In this document: piece after piece, positions 41,052-51,400 of the stretch
How the letters are laid out: each line of letters starts with the position of its first letter
Position numbering within the stretch: position 1 is the stretch's first letter
Source: Spirochaetia bacterium
Lineage (GTDB): Bacteria > Spirochaetota > Leptospiria > Turneriellales > JAOUOS01
Length of the DNA: 64,000 nucleotides
Assembly (NCBI GenBank): GCA_029880265.1
Contig: JAOUOT010000001.1
Location: forward strand, 83,485 to 147,484
Reading direction: 5' to 3'
The notes under the pieces: model-generated
What the model was told of the DNA's origin: nothing
The model's input: the letters and a program-made list of their open reading frames with translations, nothing else
The model's database searches: none
Made by a program: the position numbers and the translations under genes

Positions 41052-42991
41052 GTAACGGCTCTTTTCTGCTGAACTTTGATTCAGATTATCAGATTCGCGA
41101 TATTTATTTTCCTTTTATCGGGCAGGAAAACCACGCCAGCGGTCATCCCTTTCGTTTTGGCGTTTGGGTAGACGGCCATTATTCCTGGATGGGCCCAGAG
41201 TGGGAAAAAAATATCAGATATCATAACGACAGTCTTGTTACAAACGTTTTTCTAAGAAACGCATCTTTAGGCATTGAACTTAGATGTTCTGATGTGGTAG
41301 ATATAGATATAAACGTCTATGTTAAGAAAATTGAAGTCGCCAACCTTGAAGACAAACCCCGTCAGGTCAGGCTATTTTTTAGTCACGATTTTAACCTTTA
41401 CGGTAACGACATTGGCGGCACCGCCTATTTTGATCCGCGAAGCGCCTCTATAATTCACTATAAAGTACATCGCTATTTTTTAATTAGCTGCTGGGCGCAG
41501 CACAAGTGGGGCATGCAGCACTATACCTGCGGCAGAAAAAATTCGCCCACAGATCTTGCAACCGCTGAAGAGGCCGAAACCGGCGAACTAAGCGGCGAGC
41601 CGACTGCATGGGGTTCGCCTCATTCTACCGTCGGAATCTGGCTAAATCTGGACGCAAAAGGCAAAGAAATAACATATTACTGGATAGCGGCAGGTATGAA
41701 CTATGACGAAGTGGCAAAGCTGAACCTTGAGGTTCACAAAAAAACGCCTGAAGAGCTGCTCAATCGTTCGTCGAAGTATTGGGAAGCATGGGTGCGAAAA
41801 AGTTTAATTGATTTAAACGATCTGCCTGAATCAATCACTGATATTTTTAACCGAAGCCTGCTTGTGCTTAGAACACAAATTGACAACACCGGGGCCATTA
41901 TAGCGGCCACCGATTCAGATATAATCCGTTTCGGAAAAGACACCTACTCTTATTCCTGGGGACGCGACGGGGCTTTTGTCGCGGCGGCGCTGTCAAAATC
42001 TGGTCACTACCATATATGCATAAAGTATTTTGACTATTGCGCCCGCATTTTATCAGAAGAAGGATATTTATTCCAGCATTATAATCCTGACGGATCGCTT
42101 GCGAGCAATTGGCATTCATGGCTGGTAGACGGAAAAGAGGTTCTTCCCATTCAGGAAGATTCTACGGCCCTGACTCTATGGTCCCTATGGATACATTATC
42201 AGGGTTTGCGGGATATTGAATTTATTCGGCCCCTTTATGAGACGCTTATTAAAAAAGCGGCCGATTTTTTAGTAAGCTACAGAGATACTGAAACATTGCT
42301 GCCTTTACCTTCGTATGATCTATGGGAAGAGCGTTACGCGACGCATACATATACTGCTGCAACCGTCATAGCCGGGCTTAGAGCCGCGGCCAACTTTGCG
42401 CGAATTTTTAAGGATATTGAACTATCTGAAAATTATGATAATGTCGCAAATGAAATGACCGAAGCGATTAAAAAATACCTGTACCATGACGGTCTTAAGC
42501 GTTATGCCCGTTCAGGCTCTCGAATAGAGGGAGGATACAAACTCGATGAAGTCATTGATATTAGCCTTTTAAGTTTGACCACAATGGGAGTTTTAAGCCC
42601 CAAAGACGAGCGAATGAAAGAAACAGCCAAAGCAATAAAAGAAAAGCTGTGGCTTAAAACGCCTATTGAAGGCTGCGCCAGATACGAGGGCGACGTATAC
42701 CAGCGAAGCGAAGATTGCCCCAAAGACATTCCGGGGAACCCATGGTTTATTTCAACGCTATGGCTGGCAGATTATATTATCGAGAAATCAGAAAATCATG
42801 AACAACTTAAAGAAGCCCTGCCTTATATTGAATGGTGCGGGAAAAATGCTTTTGCCTCAGGGGTATTAGCCGAGCAGGTGCATCCCGTTAACGGTTCTGC
42901 TCTTTGCGTTTCGCCTCTTACATGGAGCCACTCTGCTTTTGTCTGGACGGTCTTGCTTTATACAGAGAAACGAAAAAAATTAAATTCATAG
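41030..42991 (+). CDS. GH15 glucoamylase-like glycoside hydrolase
   Basis: The 653-residue protein has an N-terminal beta-sandwich (residues 1-250, DYQIRDIYFPFIGQENHASGHPFRFGVWVDG). A C-terminal alpha/alpha barrel of family 15 follows. Blocks are YSYSWGRDGAFVAAALSKSGH, LPSYDLWEERYATHTYTAATVIAG with the general acid glutamate, and GVLAEQVHPVNGSALCVSPLTWSHSAFVWTVLLY with the general base. GH15 enzymes remove glucose from alpha-glucans or from trehalose. There is no signal peptide, so it acts in the cytoplasm. Overlap with the GT4 gene suggests joint synthesis and trimming of a glucosylated product, or glycogen/trehalose turnover. Confidence 0.88.
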   Translation: MPKDIPVSNGSFLLNFDSDYQIRDIYFPFIGQENHASGHPFRFGVWVDGHYSWMGPEWEKNIRYHNDSLVTNVFLRNASLGIELRCSDVVDIDINVYVKKIEVANLEDKPRQVRLFFSHDFNLYGNDIGGTAYFDPRSASIIHYKVHRYFLISCWAQHKWGMQHYTCGRKNSPTDLATAEEAETGELSGEPTAWGSPHSTVGIWLNLDAKGKEITYYWIAAGMNYDEVAKLNLEVHKKTPEELLNRSSKYWEAWVRKSLIDLNDLPESITDIFNRSLLVLRTQIDNTGAIIAATDSDIIRFGKDTYSYSWGRDGAFVAAALSKSGHYHICIKYFDYCARILSEEGYLFQHYNPDGSLASNWHSWLVDGKEVLPIQEDSTALTLWSLWIHYQGLRDIEFIRPLYETLIKKAADFLVSYRDTETLLPLPSYDLWEERYATHTYTAATVIAGLRAAANFARIFKDIELSENYDNVANEMTEAIKKYLYHDGLKRYARSGSRIEGGYKLDEVIDISLLSLTTMGVLSPKDERMKETAKAIKEKLWLKTPIEGCARYEGDVYQRSEDCPKDIPGNPWFISTLWLADYIIEKSENHEQLKEALPYIEWCGKNAFASGVLAEQVHPVNGSALCVSPLTWSHSAFVWTVLLYTEKRKKLNS

Positions 42992-43026
42992 TATTAATAA
43001 TTTTCTATACCGGCCAACGCCTTAGT

Positions 43027-45078
43027 TTACGCTCCTAAGCCAGAGCCGACCGTTTTATCAATTCGGCTGATTTTATCTAAATATAATTCGATAGCCTTGT
43101 CGTTTATTTTTGATTCAGATTTTATTTTATTGAATACCGCGGCCGCCTCGTCAAATTTTCTTGAGTAATATAAATTAATAGCGGTTTCAAACACTTCTTT
43201 GTTTGCAAGTTTTTCTTGCTTTATATCGTCGCGCTCTGAAGTAAACACGTCATAAATAGCAAGAGGAAGAGTTCTCCCTTTAACTCTTACGTTACCCAAT
43301 AATCTTATATGAGACTCGTCTTCATGGCAGGCTGCAATAATATCATCGCTAACGATAATATGACAGCCAAACTTTTTTGTAAGACTTTCAAGGCGCGAGG
43401 CAATGTTTACCGAATCAGAAATTACCGTGCCTTCAAGCCTTTCTTTTTCGCCTATTGTTCCTAAGATTAAAGAGCCGGTATGAATTCCTATGCCGATATC
43501 AATGGGGTTGTATCCCTGCCTTTCTCTTATTTTATTATATCGTCTTAACATCACAAAAATTTCTTCAGCCGCGGTTAATGCCTGCGCGGGACTTTCAGGA
43601 AACAGGGCCATTACGGCATCGCCGATATATTTATCGATAAAGCCATTATTTTTTCTAATAATAGGGCTAATTCTTTTCAGGTAGGAATTTAAAAAATTAA
43701 AGTTTTCTTCAGGCGTCATCGATTCAGATAAAGTCGCAAATGAGCGAATATCTACAAACATAACGGTCATATATTTTTCAACCTGATCGCCTAATTCAAC
43801 GTCAATAATGCTTTTTTTATTTAAAAACTGTAAAAACTGCATGGGAACAAATCTGCTGTATGCCTTATTTGTTCTTGTTATCTGCTCTTCTCTTTCTTTT
43901 CTTTCAAAATTTATTTTATCGCCCAAACCTAATGAAAGCAAGATTACCTGAGCAGTCGCCCCTAAAGGAATCGCGTTGTTTGTAATAAAATTTGCGGGTA
44001 AAGTACCCAAAGATTTTAGCGCATATAGCACAATTCCCGTTAATAGCCCCCCCCATGCCAGCAAATAAAAGCGAGACGGATGATATTTTAATTTGTAAGA
44101 TCGAAAACCTAAGAATAATAATAACGGAGAGGTTAATATTGCCATTACAATAGCCAATATAATGCTAACTCGATAGGGCATCATGAAAGATATAAACGCG
44201 AAGAGAAAAAAGACGCCAATAATATAATTTGTAATTTTATGCCATTTTGGCATAAAATAAGAAACTACAAGATAAGAACGTGTAAACAAAATTGCCGTCG
44301 CCAATGGAGTCAGAATTAAAAAAGGAATAGAAAGGTCGTTCCATTTAGGACTTTCTGGCCATAAATATTGCATACCCATGCCCGATAGCCCGGCTTCAAA
44401 TAAAATGAAACTGCTTATAAAAAATACATAAAAAAGGTAGCTTCTATCTTTCACCGAAAAGAAAAGAATTAAATTATATAAAATCATGATAATCAAGAAC
44501 CCGTAGTATAAACCATTTATGAACATATCAGTCGTTTTAGTTTCCATAAAACCGACTGTTGACCAAAGCGTTACGGGAAGTTGAACTGAGCTTGTTGTTG
44601 TAACCTTTATGTAGTATTCGGCTATTTGACCCGGCAGAGACGAAAACTCAAAAACATAATATCTGTATTTAATATCTCTTTCTGAAAACGCTTTTCTATC
44701 GCCTGAAACCTTTTTTATGTAACTGCCGTTTTTATCTGGAAAATAAAACTCTATATTATCTGTCGGAGGATAAGCATATTCTAAAAATAAAGAGACAGGC
44801 TCTGTAGTTTCTTTTTGAAAATCAATTTTAAATCTTGCCCAGTATGAAGATTTTGAATAGCCAAAATTAGGCGTATCTCTTCCGTCGATTTGCCAAGAGA
44901 AATTGTCTTTGCTTTTTATGATCTCTTCAATTGATAAATTATTTTTATCTTCATAAAATTCAAAATAGGGCCCTAGTTTATATGATTCAGTTTGTTTATC
45001 ATAATTTAAAGGAACTGCAAAGATTGCTTTTACCGATACAAAAACGATTATACAAATAATTTTTCTCAGATAATACAT
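43027..45078 (-). CDS. Class III adenylate cyclase with 7TM-DISM sensor
   Basis: The 683-residue protein has a signal-like N-terminus and a 7TMR-DISMED2-type extracellular beta domain (about 25-190, YWARFKIDFQKETTEPVSLFLEYAYPP). Seven membrane helices (190-400) follow, then a cytoplasmic class III cyclase domain. The catalytic part has TVMFVDIRSFATLSE (first metal Asp), GFIDKYIGDAVMALFP (second Asp and lysine) and LEGTVISDSVNIASRLE (Asp for adenine, Asn/Arg for transition state). These fit adenylate rather than guanylate cyclase. A C-terminal tail with a TPR-like helix pair follows. Its cAMP could act on the channel at 2.4 kb. It converges with GH15. Confidence 0.92.
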   Translation of the reverse strand: MYYLRKIICIIVFVSVKAIFAVPLNYDKQTESYKLGPYFEFYEDKNNLSIEEIIKSKDNFSWQIDGRDTPNFGYSKSSYWARFKIDFQKETTEPVSLFLEYAYPPTDNIEFYFPDKNGSYIKKVSGDRKAFSERDIKYRYYVFEFSSLPGQIAEYYIKVTTTSSVQLPVTLWSTVGFMETKTTDMFINGLYYGFLIIMILYNLILFFSVKDRSYLFYVFFISSFILFEAGLSGMGMQYLWPESPKWNDLSIPFLILTPLATAILFTRSYLVVSYFMPKWHKITNYIIGVFFLFAFISFMMPYRVSIILAIVMAILTSPLLLFLGFRSYKLKYHPSRFYLLAWGGLLTGIVLYALKSLGTLPANFITNNAIPLGATAQVILLSLGLGDKINFERKEREEQITRTNKAYSRFVPMQFLQFLNKKSIIDVELGDQVEKYMTVMFVDIRSFATLSESMTPEENFNFLNSYLKRISPIIRKNNGFIDKYIGDAVMALFPESPAQALTAAEEIFVMLRRYNKIRERQGYNPIDIGIGIHTGSLILGTIGEKERLEGTVISDSVNIASRLESLTKKFGCHIIVSDDIIAACHEDESHIRLLGNVRVKGRTLPLAIYDVFTSERDDIKQEKLANKEVFETAINLYYSRKFDEAAAVFNKIKSESKINDKAIELYLDKISRIDKTVGSGLGA

Positions 45079-45217
45079 TTTATTATTAACTTAATCTTCT
45101 ATACCCGCATTCATTTTATTAGATATCGCGTCAATATTTGGATTTAATATCGATTTTTTTAATTTACATTATATTAACCGCATAATTTTGTATCTTATTA
45201 TTTTATAGGGGTATATT

Positions 45218-45982
45218 ATGTTAAAATTTTACAAGCTGTTCGTTTTCTTAATTTTTATCACGACAAGCGTCGTGGCTGATGAAATATTCATTAAAGAAAA
45301 TGGCAAAGAGAAAATCATCAAAGGCAAGGTCATAAAAGTAACAAACGACAATATTGAATATGACCCTGAGGGCGATATACCGTTTAATATGGTTGAGCGC
45401 ATTAAAGTCGTCAAAATTGTATATCATACTCAAGAAACCGTATATTTTAATAAAGATAAAGATGTCTCAAGCGCTATAAATGCCTCAGATAAATGGCTTG
45501 CCATTGAATTTGAATCGGGGTATAACGGTTTTACGGGTCTATTTGGTTTAAGAACAGATTTTCATTTATTTGGTCCGATTTCGTTAAATTTAGGTATGGG
45601 GGCCGGTCTGTGGGGCGCAAGACTATCAACTGCCTTAAGATATTATTTTAATTACCCTTTTAATAGCGCTATTTGCATAGGCGCCTCTTACAACTCGGGC
45701 GCAAAAGACGGTATTGAAGATTATGAAACAGCATCGGGAACGGTTGAAAAAGTAACGATGGATTTAACCCCGGTAACCGTAATAAATTTTAGTTACTTGT
45801 ATAATTTTAAGATATCGCGCAGCGTAAGATTTCAACTTGAAATTGGGTATGGTCATCCCTTGAAAAAGGGCGATTATACAATTAAAAACGAGATGGTTTT
45901 ATCTGACAAAGCAAAAGAGCAATTAAAAAAAAGACAACCTGGCGGCGGCATGTTAAGCCTGGCCTTCGCATTTTTGATTTAA
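45218..45982 (+). CDS. Predicted outer-membrane-like beta-barrel protein
   Basis: The 254-residue protein has a signal peptide (MLKFYKLFVFLIFITTSVVA). A small N-terminal strand-rich domain follows (EIFIKENGKEKIIKGKVIKVTNDNIEYDPEGDIPFNMV). The C-terminal part has alternating amphipathic strands with glycine-rich turns (LNLGMGAGLWGARLSTALRYYFNYPF, SVRFQLEIGYGHPL, GGGMLSLAFAFLI) and a terminal aromatic/hydrophobic strand. This suggests a small beta-barrel. The KGKVIKVTNDNIEY region is like a short SH3-like or LSM-like strand motif found before barrels in other exported proteins. Function is unknown. It stands alone between divergent and convergent neighbours. Confidence 0.6.
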   Translation: MLKFYKLFVFLIFITTSVVADEIFIKENGKEKIIKGKVIKVTNDNIEYDPEGDIPFNMVERIKVVKIVYHTQETVYFNKDKDVSSAINASDKWLAIEFESGYNGFTGLFGLRTDFHLFGPISLNLGMGAGLWGARLSTALRYYFNYPFNSAICIGASYNSGAKDGIEDYETASGTVEKVTMDLTPVTVINFSYLYNFKISRSVRFQLEIGYGHPLKKGDYTIKNEMVLSDKAKEQLKKRQPGGGMLSLAFAFLI

Positions 45983-46016
45983 TAGTTCGTTTTATTTAAA
46001 AAAAGACGGTTGGTTT

Positions 46017-47072
46017 TTATAAATCAGATTTATCAAATAAATTTCTTAAATCTTTTATTTTATCAATCTCGTTTTGGTTGGCAATCAGCAAAAGACCGTC
46101 TTTTTCTACGATAATTAAATCGCTTACGCCTAATAAGGCAATCTTTTTAATATTCTGACTTGTATATAAAATATTTTTTGATGAATCAATTGATTTATAA
46201 TTAGGTTTCGGATAGCAAACTGTTTCGAATTTGTCGGCTTTATTTACTCTAAAAAAAGAAATATAGCTTCCTACGTCGTCCCAGCTGAAATCGGCGGCCG
46301 CGACGGCAAGATTTTTTGATTTTTCAAGAACCGCGTGATCGACAGAGATATTCGGCATCATGGGAAAATACTGATTCAATTCTTTTGAGCTTTTGGCGCA
46401 TTTTTCGGCGCAATCGGCAATTTTCATATCGGCCTTTTTTAACTCTTCCCAAAAGACGTCAACATTGAAGATAAACATGCCGCTGTTCCATAAAAACTTT
46501 TTTGATTTAATATATTTTTTAGCGGTTTTTAAATCGGGCTTTTCTTTAAAACCGTCAATTTCGAAAAACCGGTTTTCAAGCAGGGTTCTTCCTGTTTCAA
46601 TATAACCGTAATTTGTTTCTTCGCGCGTCGGTTTAATTCCCAGTAGATAAATTTTTTTATCGTCTCGGTTAATGATTTGCTTGATAACCGAGGCCCATTT
46701 ATCGGCTGGTTCAATGAAATGGTCGGCCGATAAAACTACAATCGACGCGTTTTCTTTGCTTTGCTTTTTTAAAAGCGCGCAAAAATAAGCGATGATAGGT
46801 GCCGTGTTTTTCCCTTCGGGTTCTACAATAAAATTTGAGTTTTTTAGCCATGAAATTTGTTTTTGTATGGCTTTTTTCAGTTTTGCCGATGTTCCTATAA
46901 ACAACCTTTCTTTCGAGGTCAGTTTTAATGAACGGCTTACGGTTTCTTCAATTAAAGATTTTTTACCGTATAAATTCAAAAGCTGTTTGGGAATGTTTTC
47001 TCGACTTAACGGCCAAAGCCTGGTGCCCGAGCCGCCGGCTAAAATTAATATATATGGATTTTTATTTTTCAT
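46017..47072 (-). CDS. manC: Mannose-1-phosphate guanylyltransferase
   Basis: The 351-residue protein starts with the nucleotidyltransferase motif YILILAGGSGTRLWPLSRENIPKQLLNL. It contains VVLSADHFIE, GYIETG...FKEKPDLKTAKKYI, FLWNSGMFIFNVDVF, and WDDVGSYISFF, all as in GDP-mannose pyrophosphorylases. It lacks the C-terminal isomerase domain of the long bifunctional form. It makes GDP-mannose for polysaccharide or glycoprotein synthesis. It overlaps the SPFH gene by ATGA and is the last gene of the hfq-SPFH-manC run. Confidence 0.93.
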   Translation of the reverse strand: MKNKNPYILILAGGSGTRLWPLSRENIPKQLLNLYGKKSLIEETVSRSLKLTSKERLFIGTSAKLKKAIQKQISWLKNSNFIVEPEGKNTAPIIAYFCALLKKQSKENASIVVLSADHFIEPADKWASVIKQIINRDDKKIYLLGIKPTREETNYGYIETGRTLLENRFFEIDGFKEKPDLKTAKKYIKSKKFLWNSGMFIFNVDVFWEELKKADMKIADCAEKCAKSSKELNQYFPMMPNISVDHAVLEKSKNLAVAAADFSWDDVGSYISFFRVNKADKFETVCYPKPNYKSIDSSKNILYTSQNIKKIALLGVSDLIIVEKDGLLLIANQNEIDKIKDLRNLFDKSDL

Positions 47073-48013
47073 TGCTTGTTTAAAGGGGGCACCTTGCCTT
47101 CTGTATCTTCGGAAGATGCTTCATTAGAGCTTGAGACGCCAAGGCTTCTATTCACGTTTGATTTTTTTGACTCGCCGTCAATATAAACAACTTTCGTGTT
47201 TTTATTGATCTCTTCAAATTTTAAATAATCTAAAATGGCGGGGTTTTCTTTGATTAACTCTGAAATCTTTCGCGCCTTTTCAACGGCCGCTTCGTTTTCA
47301 AAACGAATTTTTTCGACCGCGCTTTCGTTAAAAATTTTATTGATAGATGCCTCGCGCCGCGCTTTAAACAGTTCGCCAATATTTTTTATTTGTTCGGCGT
47401 AAATATCTTCGTCAGGAACATATGTTTTTAAGACGTCTATTTTTATAAGGTTGATTTTTTCATGCGAGAAAATATTCTTAAAGTCGGCAGAAAAAGAATT
47501 TTCTTCTCTGTTAGCGGTAAGATAATCAAGAAATTTTACTCTCAAAACGGGTATATCGGTCTGCTCTTTATAAAATTCATAAAATTTGAAATCTAATAAG
47601 ATTTTGATTTTTTCTCTTATTCTTTCTGATAAAGACGCAATATCGCCTTCTAAATATTCTAAAAGCTGATAAGAACTTTCTTGATTTATGGTATATTTGA
47701 CGCGAAGAGATATCTGCAGATTAAACGCCTCTGAAAGCTTAAGATATCCCGAATATTTCAAACCTTTTGAATAGTCAACGGTAATAGCGGGAGGCGATAA
47801 ATCAACCAGATAGAGTTTCCATTTTTCGGGAATAAAGCCTGTCGATATCCAGTGATACCCTTCTTCTAACGGAGGCTTTTGCCAACCGTCAATTTTTTCG
47901 TATAGAATGCCGCTGTAACCGTAAGGTACTGTCAAAATGTTCAGGTATAAAGCCGCGCTAATTGCTGACACCGCCAGCAGTCTAATGGTAACTTTAACGA
48001 AACTCGATACCAT
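47069..48013 (-). CDS. SPFH/prohibitin-like membrane protein
   Basis: The 314-residue protein has one N-terminal membrane helix (about 8-27) and an SPFH-like domain (YGYSGILYEKIDGWQKPPLEEGYHWISTGFIPE...SLRVKYTI). Next comes a long charged helix (LFKARREASINKIFNESAVEKIRFENEAAVEKARKISELI), and a tail with VVYIDGE and a serine-rich end. Such proteins form membrane-bound oligomers that organise membrane proteins or proteases. The LEEGYHW motif resembles the prohibitin loop. It starts 9 bp after hfq and overlaps manC. The specific partners are unknown. Confidence 0.75.
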   Translation of the reverse strand: MVSSFVKVTIRLLAVSAISAALYLNILTVPYGYSGILYEKIDGWQKPPLEEGYHWISTGFIPEKWKLYLVDLSPPAITVDYSKGLKYSGYLKLSEAFNLQISLRVKYTINQESSYQLLEYLEGDIASLSERIREKIKILLDFKFYEFYKEQTDIPVLRVKFLDYLTANREENSFSADFKNIFSHEKINLIKIDVLKTYVPDEDIYAEQIKNIGELFKARREASINKIFNESAVEKIRFENEAAVEKARKISELIKENPAILDYLKFEEINKNTKVVYIDGESKKSNVNRSLGVSSSNEASSEDTEGKVPPLNKQ

Positions 48014-48022
48014 TCAATAGGT

Positions 48023-48304
48023 TTATTTTTCTTCCGCTGGTTTTTCTTTAGATTCTGACCCTGCAGGATTATCTTCTATCTCGGGCAGATGAAACCTTAT
48101 GGGCTTCGACGGGCTGACCGTTGTTATTGCGTGTTTATAAACAAGGCTTTGTTTACCCTCGCTGCCAGATATTACAATGGTAAAATTATCAAAGCTTATG
48201 ACCTTGCCCTTTAAGGGAACGCCATTGCTAAGGTAAATGGTTATTTCTATTTTATCTTTTCGGGCGTGATTCAGCACAAAATCCTGGATGTTATTTTTTA
48301 TCAT
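48023..48304 (-). CDS. hfq: RNA chaperone Hfq
   Basis: The 93-residue protein starts at ATG 48304 ([16 protein letters not shown]), with a GGAGG ribosome binding site directly upstream; the track's longer frame from 48343 is unlikely. It has the Sm1 motif [18 protein letters not shown] and the Sm2 motif [14 protein letters not shown], where Escherichia coli Hfq has YKHAIST. A polar acidic tail ([17 protein letters not shown]) ends it. Hfq forms hexamers that pair small RNAs with mRNAs. It is here transcribed with the SPFH and manC genes rather than with miaA/hflX. Confidence 0.93.
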   Translation of the reverse strand: MIKNNIQDFVLNHARKDKIEITIYLSNGVPLKGKVISFDNFTIVISGSEGKQSLVYKHAITTVSPSKPIRFHLPEIEDNPAGSESKEKPAEEK

Positions 48305-48404
48305 GTCGCCTCCGAGTGACATATGTCCTTTTTTATTTCTCATGTCAAGCTACAAAAATTGACAACGGCTCATAGGAGCGATTGTGATTTATGAATTTAT
48401 GGGC

Positions 48405-51400
48405 CTAAAATACTTTATGTATTTGATGATTATCTTTGATTTTCAAATTTAATGACGAAGAAACTATTTTTATTATTTCATCGATATCAAAGGGTTTTGT
48501 GATATATCCGTCAAACCCGGCTTTCATTGCGTTTTCAATGTCTGTTTTCATAACATTTGCCGAAACGGCTACGACCGGAATTTTATTTAACATATCATAT
48601 TCTCGTAATTTCTTGAGGGCCTCTATACCGTTCATACCCGGCAGGTTTATATCCATCAAAACGAGATCTGGTTTTTCTTTTTCTATAAGAACAAGCCCTA
48701 TTTCTGCGTTATGCGCCGAAAGCATCTTTGTAGAATTTATATTGCTAAAAATTTGCTGCATCAGATATAAATTGCCCGGATTATCTTCAATATAAACGAC
48801 TTTCTTGTCGACTGACGCCGCAGCTTTACCGGTAAGCATATTTTGGCTCTTTTTTTTCTTATTGACAGATAAATTATTTTCTCTTTTTGTCATAGTAAAT
48901 TCAATATAAAATTCTGAGCCCTTGTTTACTTTGCTTGAAAATCCTATTTTGCCGCCCATCAGTTCGGTTAAGGTTTTCGAGATAGAAAGCCCTATGCCGT
49001 TTCCCTCGATATCGCTTGTGTTCGGTTCAACCCTGTAAAAAGGCTTAAATATATCGCTTTGTTTTTCTTTAGGAATACCCCTGCCCGTATCGGTCACCGT
49101 AAAACGAATCTGATCTTCACTATCTACTTCGCATAAAAGACCATAGCTGCCGCCTTCTTGATTATACTTGACGGCGTTGCTGAGAAGGTTCAGCAAAATC
49201 TGGCGAAAACGCACAGGGTCGGCGTTTATGGCGCAGGGTATAGAGCAGTCTGTACAATTTAAGCTTGATTTCAAGTCAAAGCTTACGTTTCTTTTCTTGG
49301 CCATGGTTTCAATAATAGGCAACGTTTCAAATATTATTAATTCAGGAATCATGTTTTCAACGGCAAGCGAAATTTTTCCTGATTCAATTTTTGACAGATC
49401 TAAAATATCGTCGATTAACTCGAGAAGATGCTCTGAACTGTTTTGAATAAAATTAACCCATTTTAACTGCTCTTCTGATAGGGGGTGCGCGTCGCTGCCG
49501 CTTAAAAGCTGGCCAAACCCCATGATAACATTTAACGGGGTGCGAAGTTCATGGCTCATAACCGATAAAAAATCTGACTTGGCCCGGCTGGCTTTTTCTG
49601 CCTCGGTTTGCGCGCTTACGCGCTCTGTGACATCGGTTAATATGGCAATGTACTGAAAGACTTTGCCGTCTTTATCGGTGAAAGGAACGATGGTAGAATC
49701 GGCCCAGAAAAGACTGCCGTCTTTTTTTTGATTTATTATGTTCTTTTGGCAAATTTTGCCGGTTTCAATGGTTTTTAGCACAGCCTCATAAAGGCCCTTT
49801 GAATCTTCGTTTGTTTTAAATATATTATATTTTTTACCCAACAGTTCTTTTTCGGTATAGCCGGTTATTTCGCAGAATTTCTTGTTAACGTAAATGATTT
49901 CTCCTTTATCGTTAAAAGAAACTACCTTGGCGTGATTGTCAAGGGCAAGTTTTTGAAAGTCAAGCTCTCTTATTTTATCGTTTAACTTTTTTTTAGTTTC
50001 TTCTCTTTCAGAAATATCGCGCACTACGGCTAAGTATAAATAATCATTTTCATGCGGAATAAGATTGATTCTAACCTCTATGGGAAAAACAGAGCCGTCT
50101 TTGCGGCGATGGGCCGTTTCAATATTCAGCGGATATTTTTCAGGATCAGCGGGGCCCATATCCCATGTTTTTCGCAAATCAGAAAAATCGATGCCAACGT
50201 CTAACTGGGCCACAGAAAGAGTGACCATTTCTTCGCGCGTGTAACCGGTTTGTTCAAGCGCGACCTTGTTTACATCGATTATTTTGCCAAACCGGTCATG
50301 AATATAAATGGCGTCGCCTGCGTTTTCTACCATCGAACGAAATCGAACTTCGCTTTCTTCAATGGCTTTTTGCGCGGCCGCCCGTTCTGTGATATCTTGT
50401 ATGTTGATAATGGCGCCGCCGTCTGTTTCGGTCTGTTTGTGTTTATAGGGAAATATCTCAAGCTCACAAAAGCGGTTAGCAATTTGAAACTGAGATTTGT
50501 GCGACTTTCCGTTTTTGTTTGCGCTTCTTACTGCTTGTATAAATGTTTCGTTTTCAAATAATAACGGAGTGGTTGTTAAATTAGGAGTCTTTAAACCCGA
50601 ATCTATCTTAAAATATAGAAATGAATTATTATTAAAACGTCTTATGTTCAGACTGTTGTCTACAACAAGAATGGCCCTGTCTGAACTATTTTGAATGATT
50701 TCCATATCGTCAAGGGCCTCGGCTAATAAGTTAGTTTTAAATGAAAGTTCATCATTTACCGTGGTAAGCTCTTCGTTTGTGGCCTGCAGTTCTTCATTTG
50801 AAGTTTCAAGTTCTTCGTTAGAGGCCTGAAGTTCTTCATTGGCGGCCTGAGATTCTTCATTCAATGACTGCAGTTCTTCGTTTGAGGTTTCAAGCTCTTC
50901 GATAACTGTCTGCAGAGATTCTCTGGTTATCGTAAGTTCATGTTCTAATTCTGCCATTTTTTCTGCGGCAGCTTTATCGAGCCGTACTTCTTTTTTGGAG
51001 TTTTGCGAAACTAAGCGCATGGCTTCAAAGCTTACCAGAACAGCTTCATTTTTCAATTCACTTTCATCAAGGGGAACCACAACAGCTCGGTATATTTTTT
51101 TTTCATTATTTGCCGTAATTTCAAAAGAGTTTGTATAGGTTTTACTGCCCGATCTCATGGCTTTTTGCATAATGGCCCTGAGCTCTGCCCTTATAGACGC
51201 ATTTATAATGGTAAACAGGCTGAAATCGGCTTTACCTGATTTGAATTTAATAAAAGGAGAAAGGTCTCCGAATAATTCCAGAATATCGCCGTTTTTATTT
51301 GCTAAAATGCTGGGCGGTACAAAATGATTCTTCAATGTTTTATCGGCAATTTCTGTTAGAGAAAGTTCTTTCTCTACGGTTTTCTTGATTTCGAGCCGGT

